From: Christensenella sp036660175
GTDB taxonomy: Bacteria > Bacillota > Clostridia > Christensenellales > Christensenellaceae
DNA length: 64,000 nucleotides
Assembly (NCBI GenBank): GCA_036660175.1
Contig: JAVXBD010000002.1
Coordinates: 1-64,000 of the forward strand
Direction of reading: 5' to 3'
In this document: piece by piece, positions 8,266 through 17,443 of the stretch
Layout: every line of letters begins with the position of its first letter
Position numbering within the stretch: the stretch's first letter is position 1
Translations under genes and position numbers: made by a program
The notes under the pieces: model-generated
What the model was told of the DNA's origin: nothing
The model's input: the letters and a program-made list of their open reading frames with translations, nothing else
Database searches by the model: none

Positions 8266-8697
8266 TCTGATTGGTTTGACAGGTTTTGATTCTTTGACCT
8301 CAGTGCGTGCATTTTCTTTAAATTTAATTCCTGCAACACTGATATTCACTTCTACAACTTTAAGCCCTGTCATCGTTTCGATTGCTTTCATAACACTTAA
8401 CTGAATATTTTGCGCAACATCTGGAATGGCATAGCCATAATCCACCACAAGTGCAATGTCAACCGCAACTTCTTCCGAACCAACTTCGACTTTTATGCCT
8501 TTCGAAAGATTTTTTTTGCCGAGTAATTCCACAAAGCCATCAACAAAGCCACCGCTCATACCCGCTACACCCGCAATATCTATTGCTGCTAATCCTGCGA
8601 TGGTAGCAATCACTTCGTTTGCAAAGGTAATTGTACCGTTACTCTCTTTTTTGATCGCTGCTGTATCTTGATTTGCTGTCATGTTTGTGTCTGCCAT
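8257..8697 (-). CDS. Asp23/Gls24 family envelope stress response protein
   Basis: A 146-residue soluble protein of the Asp23 (DUF322) family. Family signs are GTITFANEVIATIAGLAAIDIAGVAGMSG near 22-50, the VDIALVVDYGYAIPDVAQNIQ segment and VVEVNISVAGIKF near the end. Members accumulate under alkaline or cell-wall stress and are tethered by AmaP, whose gene lies next. GGAGG precedes the ATG. The 72-base gap to efp holds no strong promoter that I can recognise. Confidence 0.9.
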   Translation of the reverse strand: MADTNMTANQDTAAIKKESNGTITFANEVIATIAGLAAIDIAGVAGMSGGFVDGFVELLGKKNLSKGIKVEVGSEEVAVDIALVVDYGYAIPDVAQNIQLSVMKAIETMTGLKVVEVNISVAGIKFKENARTEVKESKPVKPIRVK

Positions 8698-8769
8698 AAA
8701 AAATCGCCTCCATAAAATATTAATATTAGGTCATTTATAAACTTCAATTCTGTTTATAAAACATTTGTT

Positions 8770-9333
8770 TTAATTTGTAACACGTTCCATGTATTCACCA
8801 GTTCTTGTATCAATGCGGATAATATCTCCTGTTTCTACAAATAATGGTACCATCAGCTTCGCACCTGTTTCAAGGATTGCTGGCTTATTTCCGCCCGTTG
8901 CAGTATCACCTTTAAATCCTGGCTCTGTTTGTGTAATTTCTAATTCAACAAAGTTTGGCGGTTCTACAGAGAATGCATCGCCTTTAAAAAACTTAATCGT
9001 TACATTCATATTTTCTTTCATATAAGGAAGCGCTTCTTCTACCTTATCAAGATTCAAGGGCAATTGTTCATATGTTTCGGTATCCATAAAGTGATAAAGT
9101 TCTCCATCATTATACAAATACTGCATTTCTTTTCTATCAATATGCGCCTTTGGAAATTTTTCTGTAGGATTAAAAGTTTTTTCAAGAACACTTCCTGTTG
9201 CAACATTTTTAATTTTTGTGCGCACGAATGCAGCACCCTTCCCTGGTTTGACATGCTGGAAATCAACGATTACCCACACCTGTCCGTCTATTTCGATTGT
9301 AACACCTTTTCTGAATTCACCTGCTGAAACCAT
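8770..9333 (-). CDS. efp: Translation elongation factor P
   Basis: EF-P binds between the P and E sites and relieves stalling at polyproline stretches. The length is 187 residues, with the N-terminal KOW-like domain and two OB-folds. The loop tip reads HVKPGKGAAF with the modifiable residue at K32, the position aminopentanolylated in Bacillus subtilis rather than the EpmA site of enterics; the modification here is inference. The C-terminus contains the family signature RIDTRTGEY. pepP lies just upstream, the usual pepP-efp pair. Confidence 0.96.
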   Translation of the reverse strand: MVSAGEFRKGVTIEIDGQVWVIVDFQHVKPGKGAAFVRTKIKNVATGSVLEKTFNPTEKFPKAHIDRKEMQYLYNDGELYHFMDTETYEQLPLNLDKVEEALPYMKENMNVTIKFFKGDAFSVEPPNFVELEITQTEPGFKGDTATGGNKPAILETGAKLMVPLFVETGDIIRIDTRTGEYMERVTN

Positions 9334-9353
9334 GAATACTCTACCTCCTGTTT

Positions 9354-10394
9354 TTATAACAAAATTAATTCTTTAGTAAATTGATAAACACTACCCTCGC
9401 CCGCTAAAAGCATATCTTCTATACGAACACCGCCAAATCCCTCAATATAAATGCCTGGCTCTACTGTAAAAACCATATTTTCCTGTATGGTGAAATCCGC
9501 CCTCGTATTAATAACTGGCAACTCATGAATTTCAAGCCCCACACCATGCCCTGTACCATGGTTATAATACGCACCATATCCGCAATCTTTGATGTAGCTA
9601 CGCACAATGGCATCAATATTTTTAGATTTCTCTCCAATTTTTGCAGCCTGCACTCCAAGCATTTGTGCAGTCTTTACTATATCATATATTTTTTTTGACT
9701 TTTCGTCAACATTTCCGACACCAAAAGTACGAGTAATGTCAGAACAATACGAAAAATATTTACATCCGAAGTCCAAAGTCAGGAAATCTCCGTCTTGAAT
9801 TACATAATCTGATACAGTTGCGTGTGGTAATGCAGAGTTAATTCCTGCCGCCACAATAGGTTCAAAAGCATTATCCATCTTCTGTTTGTTAATTTGGTAA
9901 ACAAGCTCCGCACGCACGTCAAACTCGCTTACTCCTACCTTTATATACTTAACAATTTCCTTTAAAACCACTTCATTTGCGTTTGCTGCAATTTTAATTT
10001 TTTTTATTTCGTCCTCTGTTTTTATCATGCGCAGAATAAGCAAATCATTTGAAATATCCGTATATGATAGACCGCCAAAGTATTTTTTATATTCTTCAAA
10101 TTTCTCCACTGTGACACTGCTTTGCTCGATACCTATAACCTTGATATTTTCGCTTTTTATTATTTTTGCAATTTGTTCCATTCTATCACTGTTTGATTCG
10201 AGTATTTGTATGCCGCTAATTTCTTTTTTTGCCTGTGCAGTATATCTTGAATCAGTAAAAAAAACAATATCTTTTTTTGTAATCAGTACTTGCGAGCTGT
10301 CACCCGAAAAACCAGTTGCATAAGTCACGTTCTGCTTTGATGTTAAAAGATAAGCGTCCGCACAGTCCAATTTTTTTATGCTGTCTGTTCTCAT
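9354..10394 (-). CDS. pepP: Xaa-Pro aminopeptidase (M24 family)
   Basis: A metallopeptidase that removes an N-terminal residue before proline. The N-terminal creatinase-like domain covers about 1-120. The M24 pita-bread domain shows the metal ligands: two aspartates in TLDFG and CSDITRTF, the histidine in GTGHGVG, and glutamates in TVEPGIY and VRIED. The length of 346 residues fits the short Firmicute form (YqhT-like). The ATG overlaps the stop of the preceding gene (ATGA). It probably works in peptide turnover beside efp. Confidence 0.92.
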   Translation of the reverse strand: MRTDSIKKLDCADAYLLTSKQNVTYATGFSGDSSQVLITKKDIVFFTDSRYTAQAKKEISGIQILESNSDRMEQIAKIIKSENIKVIGIEQSSVTVEKFEEYKKYFGGLSYTDISNDLLILRMIKTEDEIKKIKIAANANEVVLKEIVKYIKVGVSEFDVRAELVYQINKQKMDNAFEPIVAAGINSALPHATVSDYVIQDGDFLTLDFGCKYFSYCSDITRTFGVGNVDEKSKKIYDIVKTAQMLGVQAAKIGEKSKNIDAIVRSYIKDCGYGAYYNHGTGHGVGLEIHELPVINTRADFTIQENMVFTVEPGIYIEGFGGVRIEDMLLAGEGSVYQFTKELILL

Positions 10395-11245
10395 TTTTTT
10401 GCTTCCTCATATAATTTTTTCATGTAGGCAGCATCCTGTGCCTGCGTTCCTTTTGATTCACATATGATAACAGGTGTAGCATTCCTTTTGACCAATATCG
10501 GTGCAAACGGCTCAAAAAAAGGACCGTACTGCGTATCTTCAAAGGTTAAATGCATTTTTTCGCCCATTGTTGTATATTGAATATGTGAAAAGTGAACGTG
10601 CATATTTTTTGTTTTTTCTGTACCAATGGTGTTTTGCATTGTATCTAAAATCGCCTCATAGTCCTGCGATGTTGCTACTTTTCCTAAAGTACGTGCATTC
10701 AAATGTCCAAAATCAATAGCTGGATAAAGATTCTCAGCAAGTCCTGCAAGTTCACATATTTCTTCTAAAGTACCAATTTGATTCATTTTGCCCATCGTTT
10801 CTGCGCAATATAGCAAATCGCCAAATCCATCGTCTTTTAAAATCCTGATGATTTTAGATAAATTTCTTTTTACATTTTCAAAAGCAAGATTTCTATCCAT
10901 TTTTGCACATGAGCCTGGATGAAAGACCACTCTCTTTGCATGAAGATACCGTGCCGCAACGCTGGTTTCTCTAAAATAAGATAGATTTTTCTCAAATTTA
11001 TCCTCATCATCATTTGCAAGATTGATAAAATATGGTGCATGTGCGCTTATCTGCACATCATATTTCTGTGCCTCTTGTGCGATTTTCTCGCCTGTTTCTT
11101 CTTTGAGCTTTACACCCCTGCCAAACGAATATTCAAAAGCATCAAGCCCCTTATCAGAAATCCATTTTGGTGCTTGAAAAGTGTGCTTATATCCCTCTTG
11201 CACAAACGCATCAGAGTTCCCTGCTGGTCCGAATCGAATACCCAT
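10391..11245 (-). CDS. Endonuclease IV-like TIM-barrel protein
   Basis: A 284-residue AP-endonuclease/xylose-isomerase-type barrel. Metal-ligand motifs resembling Nfo are present: ISAHAPYFINLAN, VVFHPGS, CAETMGK, AIDFGHLNAR, the HVHFSH stretch and a terminal IICES. The Asp-x-His pair that binds the third zinc in Nfo is not recognisable; KMH is found instead. It may be a deoxyribonuclease IV, or a related isomerase-like barrel. The ATG at 11245 follows AAAGGGG and gives a start (MGIRFGPAG) close to homologues. It sits one base after the U32 gene stop. Confidence 0.75.
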   Translation of the reverse strand: MGIRFGPAGNSDAFVQEGYKHTFQAPKWISDKGLDAFEYSFGRGVKLKEETGEKIAQEAQKYDVQISAHAPYFINLANDDEDKFEKNLSYFRETSVAARYLHAKRVVFHPGSCAKMDRNLAFENVKRNLSKIIRILKDDGFGDLLYCAETMGKMNQIGTLEEICELAGLAENLYPAIDFGHLNARTLGKVATSQDYEAILDTMQNTIGTEKTKNMHVHFSHIQYTTMGEKMHLTFEDTQYGPFFEPFAPILVKRNATPVIICESKGTQAQDAAYMKKLYEEAKK

Positions 11246-11246
11246 T

Positions 11247-12473
11247 CTATCCCCTTTCATCGTGTCTGCGCAAAATATCCCCTTCAGCAAGTGAAAATGG
11301 ACAGTTAATTCTGATGATTTGCTGCGGATGCGGTGCGCAATCCTGCATTTCGTTATTTTTTACATTGCAAATTTCTTTCACCACAAACTCAGCATTGATG
11401 ATACTCGGAGACAACACTTCCAATGTATCTCCTACGCAAAACTTATTTCGCTGTTCAACTGTAATTGTTCCGTCATTCTCACAACCGATTACTATTGCAG
11501 CAAATGTATATCTGCGCAAATCAATATCTCGCTTGGTATCCTGACCTTTTTCCATCGGGTTTCCAAAGAAAAAGCCTTCACAGAATCCACGTGTGGCTGA
11601 TTTAATCAATTCATCTTTTAAACGTGTATCAAAAACATAAGCGTCACCATTCTTATAATAACTGTCAATTGCATTTCTGTATGCGTTAATAACTGACGCA
11701 ACATAATAAGGGGACTTCATACGCCCTTCCACCTTAAAAGACTTGATTCCTGCTTCTATGAGCTGTGGGATGTATTCTATCATCATCAAATCCCGCGAAT
11801 TCATGATATAGGTCCCTTTGTTATCTTCCATAATATTAAAATATTGCCCATCATATCCTTTTTCGCTCAGATAATATTCCCATCTACAAGGCTGGGAGCA
11901 AGCACCTTTATTGCTGCTGCGGTGCGTTAAAGTCGAACTCAGCAAGCATCTGCCCGAATGTGCAACGCACATAGAACCATGGATAAACGCTTCAATTTCC
12001 ACATCTGTATTTTTACATATATAGGAAATATCCTCAAGCGTAACCTCACGTGACATGACTACACGCTGTACACCTTGACTTTCCCAAAACTTTACAGCCA
12101 AGTAGTTTGTTGTATTTGCCTGTGTACTTAGATGCACCGGAATATCGATTTGATACTCTTTGATTGTATACAAAACAGCGGGATCAGACACAATCACAGC
12201 ATCAGCTCCGATATTTGCAAGATACAATAAATACTCTTTTAAAGGTGGAATATCGTTGTTGAAAAGCACGGAGTTAACTGTCACATAAATTCTTTTATTC
12301 AATGCGTGAGCATATAAAACGGCCTCCTGCAGCTCATCTTCTGAAAAATTATTTGCAAAAGCACGCAATCCATAATTCTTACCAGACATATATGCCGCAT
12401 CTGCGCCAAAATGAAATGCAGTTTTTAGGCATTCCATATTGCCCGCAGGTGCTAATAGTTCTATTTTGTTCAT
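11247..12473 (-). CDS. Peptidase U32 family protein, probable tRNA hydroxylation protein
   Basis: The U32 signature is clear: EAFIHGSMCVAHSGRC near 165-180, with the following SQPCRW cysteine. The U32 family was named for collagenases, but the E. coli YegQ and B. subtilis YrrN/YrrO members make 5-hydroxyuridine at tRNA position 34 using prephenate. At 408 residues, and in the mltG neighbourhood, this protein resembles the YrrO/TrhP2 type; substrate is inference. Cysteines C-x6-C and later CSQPC could hold an iron-sulfur cluster. Its ATG overlaps the mltG stop (ATGA). Only one U32 gene is present here, not the yrrN-yrrO pair. Confidence 0.85.
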   Translation of the reverse strand: MNKIELLAPAGNMECLKTAFHFGADAAYMSGKNYGLRAFANNFSEDELQEAVLYAHALNKRIYVTVNSVLFNNDIPPLKEYLLYLANIGADAVIVSDPAVLYTIKEYQIDIPVHLSTQANTTNYLAVKFWESQGVQRVVMSREVTLEDISYICKNTDVEIEAFIHGSMCVAHSGRCLLSSTLTHRSSNKGACSQPCRWEYYLSEKGYDGQYFNIMEDNKGTYIMNSRDLMMIEYIPQLIEAGIKSFKVEGRMKSPYYVASVINAYRNAIDSYYKNGDAYVFDTRLKDELIKSATRGFCEGFFFGNPMEKGQDTKRDIDLRRYTFAAIVIGCENDGTITVEQRNKFCVGDTLEVLSPSIINAEFVVKEICNVKNNEMQDCAPHPQQIIRINCPFSLAEGDILRRHDERG

Positions 12474-13708
12474 TGTATTGCTGCCTTATCCGCCGCTGCT
12501 TTGTCGGCTGCTTCCCACAAGCCTTTGTATTCTTCTTTTGCCGCCAAAAATTCATCGTATGATTGTGTAAAGAGCAGATTTCCTTTTTGGGGATCCATCA
12601 ACAAGAAGTACAAATATTCTTCGCCTTCTTTCATCAATTCTTCATCAGGATAGAGTGCCGCTTCTATCGCTGCTTTTCCTGGATTCCCAATCGGTCCAAT
12701 TGGCAAACCTTTGTGAAGCCTTGTATTATACGGCGAATCAGTGTTTATTTCAGCTTCTGTTAAATTGATTCTGTCTTTGATGCCAAGTGCATAAATAATC
12801 GTTGCATCAGACTGCAATGCCATATCTTTTTTAAGTCTATTATGGAAAACTGCCGAAACTTTTGCAAAATCTTCTTTCTTTGCTTCTTTCTCAATAATGG
12901 ATGCCATTGTAACTACTTGGTCAACACTCATACCCAGTTCCTTTGCTCGTTCATAATATTCTGGAGTAAAAATCTCGTTAAAACGTTTAAGCTGTTTATC
13001 AATGATTTCTTCTTCTGTCGCATCCGTAAAATATTCGTAAGTATCGGGGAACAAATATCCCTCCAAAGCGTATAACCTTTTTTCCTGCGAATCAGCATTG
13101 CTTTGTACAACAGCAGCTACAAAATCATACTTGTTAGCAAATTCTTCACCATTTTTTATAATTTCAAGATATTTATCTGGTTTTTTAAGCAAGCCATGAT
13201 CCACTAACAATGCAGCATAATCAATAGCCCAAAGACCTTCTTTATATACAATCTTTATCGTATCCGCTGTATTTTCGCCTTTGCGCAATGCGTCAATAAT
13301 ATCATCAAAATCCATATTTTTGGAAAGCATATGATTTCCAGCACGCAATTTTGAACTCATGTCTGAAAAATCGACATAAAACTTAAAGACTTGTTTGCTT
13401 TTGATAAAATCATTTTCATATAAAATCTTTGAAATTTCGGAAAGTGACGATCCTTTTGGGATAACAATTTCAACTAATTTCGAATCATTTGCATCTACTG
13501 GATCAAAATAATTCGTTTTGACATAATTAAAGGAGCCAAACACAATGCACAATACAATGACCAGACTGATAGCGAAAATAACAAAACCACGCCACTTTAA
13601 CCAAGTTTCGTTTTTCTGCTTTTTCGGCTTTTTGGCATCAACCAGTATTTTATGTGTTTCAAGCTCTTCGTTTTCTTCCAAATAAATATTGTTTAATTTC
13701 TTCGCCAA
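12470..13708 (-). CDS. mltG: Endolytic transglycosylase MltG
   Basis: MltG cleaves nascent glycan strands in the periplasmic-side wall and is thought to set glycan length. It has a cytoplasmic charged segment, one transmembrane helix (about 41-59), a LysM-like region (80-150) and the YceG catalytic domain with SIIEKEA, where E273 matches the catalytic glutamate, then LQSDATIIYALG. Start is TTG, supported by GGAG eight bases upstream. The 412-residue length is normal. The protein ends in an Ala/Asp-rich tail. Confidence 0.93.
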   Translation of the reverse strand: MAKKLNNIYLEENEELETHKILVDAKKPKKQKNETWLKWRGFVIFAISLVIVLCIVFGSFNYVKTNYFDPVDANDSKLVEIVIPKGSSLSEISKILYENDFIKSKQVFKFYVDFSDMSSKLRAGNHMLSKNMDFDDIIDALRKGENTADTIKIVYKEGLWAIDYAALLVDHGLLKKPDKYLEIIKNGEEFANKYDFVAAVVQSNADSQEKRLYALEGYLFPDTYEYFTDATEEEIIDKQLKRFNEIFTPEYYERAKELGMSVDQVVTMASIIEKEAKKEDFAKVSAVFHNRLKKDMALQSDATIIYALGIKDRINLTEAEINTDSPYNTRLHKGLPIGPIGNPGKAAIEAALYPDEELMKEGEEYLYFLLMDPQKGNLLFTQSYDEFLAAKEEYKGLWEAADKAAADKAAIQ

Positions 13709-13723
13709 AATATGTACTCCTGT

Positions 13724-14074
13724 TTATTCGTCAAACATATTTGCGCCCACATCACAGGCATCGCCTATAATTTTATAAATATCAGAAACAAGCGTATTAA
13801 ACTTGTATTCAATCGAAAAAAACTCAGTAATTTTCGGATTAAACTGCAATACTTCGCCCATCTTCTGTATTTTATCCATAAGCTCTTTATTGGGTTCATT
13901 TCCAGTCATATACGCCGCCTGCGCTTCAAACTGCAATTTTTTATAATCTTTAATCATGCGTTTGTTTTGCTCATCTTCGTATACTTCATCTTTGATTTTT
14001 ACATAGTTTTTGTATTCTTCACTTTGTTTGATAATCGCAGCAAGATCATTTGCTTTATCATATACATTCACCAT
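13724..14074 (-). CDS. YlbF family protein
   Basis: A 116-residue all-helical protein with the YlbF/YmcA (Com_YlbF) layout: AAIIKQSEEYKNY near the start, then a charged coiled segment KRMIKDYKKLQFEAQ, and an aromatic-rich C-terminal helix. In B. subtilis YlbF, YmcA and YaaT form a complex that acts with RNase Y on mRNA maturation. Here it sits directly downstream of the RNase J gene, which suggests a role in RNA turnover. A ribosome binding site (AGGAG) lies just upstream of the ATG. Confidence 0.82.
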   Translation of the reverse strand: MVNVYDKANDLAAIIKQSEEYKNYVKIKDEVYEDEQNKRMIKDYKKLQFEAQAAYMTGNEPNKELMDKIQKMGEVLQFNPKITEFFSIEYKFNTLVSDIYKIIGDACDVGANMFDE

Positions 14075-14094
14075 TTTTACTAATCTCCTTATAT

Positions 14095-15855
14095 TTATAT
14101 TTCTATGATAATCGGAAGAATCATCGGACTTCTCTTTGTCATATCATAAAGATAATTATTCAAATCTTTTTTGATTAGCCCTTTTAGAGTGGACCAATCG
14201 CTTGTACCGTTTTTAAAGCAACTATCAACAATATCAACCACAATGTTTTTGGAATGCTCTAACAAATCCTCGGATTCTTTCATATAGATAAATCCACGTG
14301 ATACGACATCGGGCGAGGACAAAAGCTCTCCGGTTTCGTTTGAAATTGTTACCACAACAATAAACAGTCCGTCAGACGAAAGCTGCTTTCTGTCACGCAG
14401 TACTACATTTCCTACATCGCCAACACCCAATCCATCAATCAGCACGCTGCCCGAATGTACCGTTTCTTTTTGAAAGCCAACTTTTCTATTCAGCTCTATT
14501 ACAGATCCAATTTCTGTAATAAAGATGCTCTTTTTTTTGATACCCATTTTTTCTGCAAGTGCAGCATGTTTATAAAGATGTCTATACTCTCCGTGAACAG
14601 GTATAAAATACTTTGGTTTTACTAGTGAAAGCATTAATTTCAATTCTTCTTGGCACGCATGACCAGACACATGCACCATATCGTTTGCATCATTAATAAC
14701 ACTTGCGCCTTTTCTGTACAGCATGTTGACAACATCAGACACACCTCTCTCATTTCCAGGAATCGGCGATGCAGAAATAATGACCAAATCCCCTTCTTTG
14801 ATATTTAATTTTGCGTGCTGTCCCATTGCCATACGTACAAGCCCAGACATCGTTTCGCCTTGTGAACCTGTTGTCAGAATAACGACCTGATTATCTCTAA
14901 GTTTTTTAAGTTCATCAAATGATACAAACATATCATCATCGGCATTCAGATACCCAAGTTCTCTTGTAATTGCTGCAACTTTTATCATACTTCTGCCAGA
15001 TAAGCAAATCTTGCGGTTGAAAATTTTTGCAACGTCAATAACCTGTTGCAGTCTGTGTACATTTGATGCGAAAGATGCAACAATAATTCTTCCTTTTGCC
15101 TGCCTAAAGTAATTAACAAATGTTTCGCCAACTTGACTTTCTGACATTGTAAACCCTGGGCGTTCTGCATTTGTACTATCAGACATCAAAGCAAGCACAC
15201 CTTTTTTACCTAATTCTGCAAATCTGCTAAGCTGCATCATCTCGCCGCCGACAGGTGTTAAATCAATTTTGAAATCTCCTGTATGCACGATTGTCCCAAT
15301 TGGTGTTGTGATTGCTAACCCCATTGCATCATCAATACTGTGACTTACTTTAATAAATTCTACAGTAAATACGCCTGCTTTAATTTTATCGCTGGACTTG
15401 ATAATATTTAGCTGAGGATGTTTGTCGGGATGCTCTGTAAGCTTTGCCTCCACCAGCGCAAGCGTAAGTCTTGAGCCATAAATCGGCACATTGATATTGC
15501 TTAAAATATAAGGAAGTCCTCCAATATGATCTTCGTGACCATGCGTTAGAAATATCCCTCTGATTTTGCTTAAGTTTTTTTGCAGATAAGTAGTGTCGGG
15601 TATGACATAATCAACCCCTAACATCTCTTCACGTGGGAACATCATTCCTGCATCTATGACAATAATATCATTTCCGAACTCGATTACTGTCATGTTTTTA
15701 CCGATTTCTCCGATACCGCCAAGTGGAATAATTTTCACTGATGGTGCAGGAGTAAAGTTTTTTTGCTGTGTTCTATTATTAGAACTATTTGTATTCTCCA
15801 AATTTTTTCTCTTTTCATATTTATTCAATATATTTATTTTTGTGGGTATCTCCAT
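14095..15855 (-). CDS. rnj: Ribonuclease J
   Basis: A metallo-beta-lactamase/beta-CASP nuclease with endonuclease and 5'-3' exonuclease activity, central to Firmicute mRNA decay and rRNA maturation. Motifs: KIIPLGGIGEIGKN, the zinc motif HGHEDH, HTGDFK, SDSTNAERPG and the beta-CASP stretch VHVSGHA. The start is uncertain: ATG at 15855 gives 586 residues, while an in-frame TTG at 15876 lacks a ribosome binding site; only a weak AGG is upstream of the ATG. The first 45 residues are Asn-rich and low complexity. A single rnj copy is seen here; whether it is J1 or J2 cannot be told. Confidence 0.93.
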   Translation of the reverse strand: MEIPTKINILNKYEKRKNLENTNSSNNRTQQKNFTPAPSVKIIPLGGIGEIGKNMTVIEFGNDIIVIDAGMMFPREEMLGVDYVIPDTTYLQKNLSKIRGIFLTHGHEDHIGGLPYILSNINVPIYGSRLTLALVEAKLTEHPDKHPQLNIIKSSDKIKAGVFTVEFIKVSHSIDDAMGLAITTPIGTIVHTGDFKIDLTPVGGEMMQLSRFAELGKKGVLALMSDSTNAERPGFTMSESQVGETFVNYFRQAKGRIIVASFASNVHRLQQVIDVAKIFNRKICLSGRSMIKVAAITRELGYLNADDDMFVSFDELKKLRDNQVVILTTGSQGETMSGLVRMAMGQHAKLNIKEGDLVIISASPIPGNERGVSDVVNMLYRKGASVINDANDMVHVSGHACQEELKLMLSLVKPKYFIPVHGEYRHLYKHAALAEKMGIKKKSIFITEIGSVIELNRKVGFQKETVHSGSVLIDGLGVGDVGNVVLRDRKQLSSDGLFIVVVTISNETGELLSSPDVVSRGFIYMKESEDLLEHSKNIVVDIVDSCFKNGTSDWSTLKGLIKKDLNNYLYDMTKRSPMILPIIIEI

Positions 15856-15968
15856 ATAAACCAAATACCTAATCAAATATCCACAAATCTAAATTAGGAA
15901 AAATATATGAAACCCTATAAAGTCAAATTTTAATCCATCATGCAATTACGCACAATCTTACTAACAAC

Positions 15969-15997
15969 ATTATACCACAAAACTGTTCAATTGTATC
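15969..15997 (-). promoter_or_regulatory. Putative extended -10 promoter for rnj
   Basis: On the minus strand TGGTATAAT gives a consensus extended -10 (hexamer at 15969-15974), with GATACA at 15992-15997 as a weak -35, spacer 17. The -35 region lies inside the hslU terminator stem. A leader of about 105 bases would precede the rnj ATG. Confidence 0.6.
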
Positions 15998-16015
15998 TAT
16001 TTAACAATTGAACAG
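15983..16015 (-). terminator. Terminator after hslU
   Basis: A perfect 12-bp stem (CTGTTCAATTGT / ACAATTGAACAG) with a 9-base loop is followed on the minus strand by TTTTG. It lies about 35 bases after the hslU stop and closes the comM to hslU run. The short T-run suggests incomplete termination. Confidence 0.7.
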
Positions 16016-16050
16016 CCGTAGTTTTTTAAATTATTTTGGTAAATGAGTCA

Positions 16051-17433
16051 TCATAGAATAAACTTTTGCAGGTTTGTGTATTGCTCTTCCTGTTTTAAAT
16101 GTTCTATGACATAAGCTTCATCAATCACTACATCAACCGATGGCTCTATACCACACGCATTATATGAAATATCCTCCAAAAGATTTTCCATGATGGTATG
16201 CAGTCGTCTTGCCCCAATATTTTCGGTGTTTTCATTGACAATCTGTGCAAACTCTGCAATTTTTCTTAAGGCTTCTTCCGAAAACTTTAAATTGATTCCA
16301 TCTGCCGACAAAAGCGCCTCATATTGCTTTGTAATAGCATTTTTCGGCTGTGTTAAAATTAATTCAAATTCTTTTTTTGTTAGGTTTTCCAATTCCACTT
16401 TGATAGGAAAACGTCCCTGAAGTTCTGGAATCAAATCCGATATTTTTGATACATGAAATGCACCAGCCGCTATAAACAGCATATAATCTGTTTTTACAGG
16501 GCCATATTTTGTGACAACTGTGCTGCCTTCAACGATTGGAAGAATATCCCTTTGAACACCCTCACGTGAAATATCTGGACCGCTGCCCATGCTTTTTCCC
16601 GCAATTTTATCAATCTCATCTAAAAAGATAATACCATTTTGTTCTGCTTTATCAATCGCAGTTTGAATCACTTCATCCATGTCGATAAGCTTGTCCGCTT
16701 CTTCCTGCTCTAAAATTTTACGTGCTTCAACGATGTTGACTTTGCGCTTTTTCATTTTCGGCGGAAGCAGACCACCAAGCAAATCCCCCATGTTTTCGCC
16801 GCCCATTCCAGGAATTTCCATTCCCGTGCCTGCATTTACTTCTACTTCAATATCAATCATCAGATTATCTAATTTTCCACTGCGCAAGTTTTCACGAGTC
16901 TGTTCTTTTCTTGATAATCTTTTTTGTTTTTCCTCGTCACTTTCACTCGGCTCTGCCTCAATTTGCGGTGTGCCAAAAAGCATACCCAAAGGATTACTGT
17001 TTGCCTGACGTGCTTGTTTATTGGGAACCAATAAATCCACCAATCTATCCTCTGCATTTTGTTTTGCACGGGTCTGCACCGTTTCATATCTCTGTTGTTT
17101 AATCATACGGATAGATGCTTCTACCAAATCTCTAATCATAGATTCTACATCTCTGCCTACATATCCAACTTCTGTAAACTTCGTCGCTTCTACTTTTACA
17201 AAAGGAGCATCCATTAATTTTGAAAGCCTTCTTGCAATCTCTGTTTTTCCAACACCTGTTGGCCCCATCATAATAATGTTTTTAGGGGTTATCTCGTCAC
17301 GCATTTCCCAGTCTAACTGCGATCTTCTATATCTGTTGCGCAGCGCTATTGCAACTGCTTTTTTTGCTTTATCCTGTCCAATAATATATTTATCGAGTTC
17401 AGATACGATTTCTTTTGGTGTTAAATATGACAT
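16051..17433 (-). CDS. hslU: ATP-dependent protease ATPase subunit HslU
   Basis: HslU (ClpY) is the AAA+ unfoldase that feeds substrates into HslV. Walker A GPTGVGKTE is at 57-65, and Walker B GIIFLDEIDK follows the inserted I-domain (about 110-250), which carries the Gly/Met-rich segment typical of the family. The sensor-2 motif IGARRLHT lies near the C-terminus, and the protein ends in the LQKFIL-type tail that docks into HslV. Length is 460 residues. It is 10 bases downstream of hslV. The I-domain has no anomalies. Confidence 0.97.
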   Translation of the reverse strand: MSYLTPKEIVSELDKYIIGQDKAKKAVAIALRNRYRRSQLDWEMRDEITPKNIIMMGPTGVGKTEIARRLSKLMDAPFVKVEATKFTEVGYVGRDVESMIRDLVEASIRMIKQQRYETVQTRAKQNAEDRLVDLLVPNKQARQANSNPLGMLFGTPQIEAEPSESDEEKQKRLSRKEQTRENLRSGKLDNLMIDIEVEVNAGTGMEIPGMGGENMGDLLGGLLPPKMKKRKVNIVEARKILEQEEADKLIDMDEVIQTAIDKAEQNGIIFLDEIDKIAGKSMGSGPDISREGVQRDILPIVEGSTVVTKYGPVKTDYMLFIAAGAFHVSKISDLIPELQGRFPIKVELENLTKKEFELILTQPKNAITKQYEALLSADGINLKFSEEALRKIAEFAQIVNENTENIGARRLHTIMENLLEDISYNACGIEPSVDVVIDEAYVIEHLKQEEQYTNLQKFIL

Positions 17434-17443
17434 AAAAATTCAC

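Noticed and set aside
8698..8769. Possible promoter for asp23 (TTGAAG, TATTAA)
   Set aside because: Spacing and hexamers are too weak to support a call in AT-rich DNA.
15855..15876. TTG at 15876 as the start of rnj
   Set aside because: No ribosome binding site upstream; the ATG at 15855 is preferred, though also weak.
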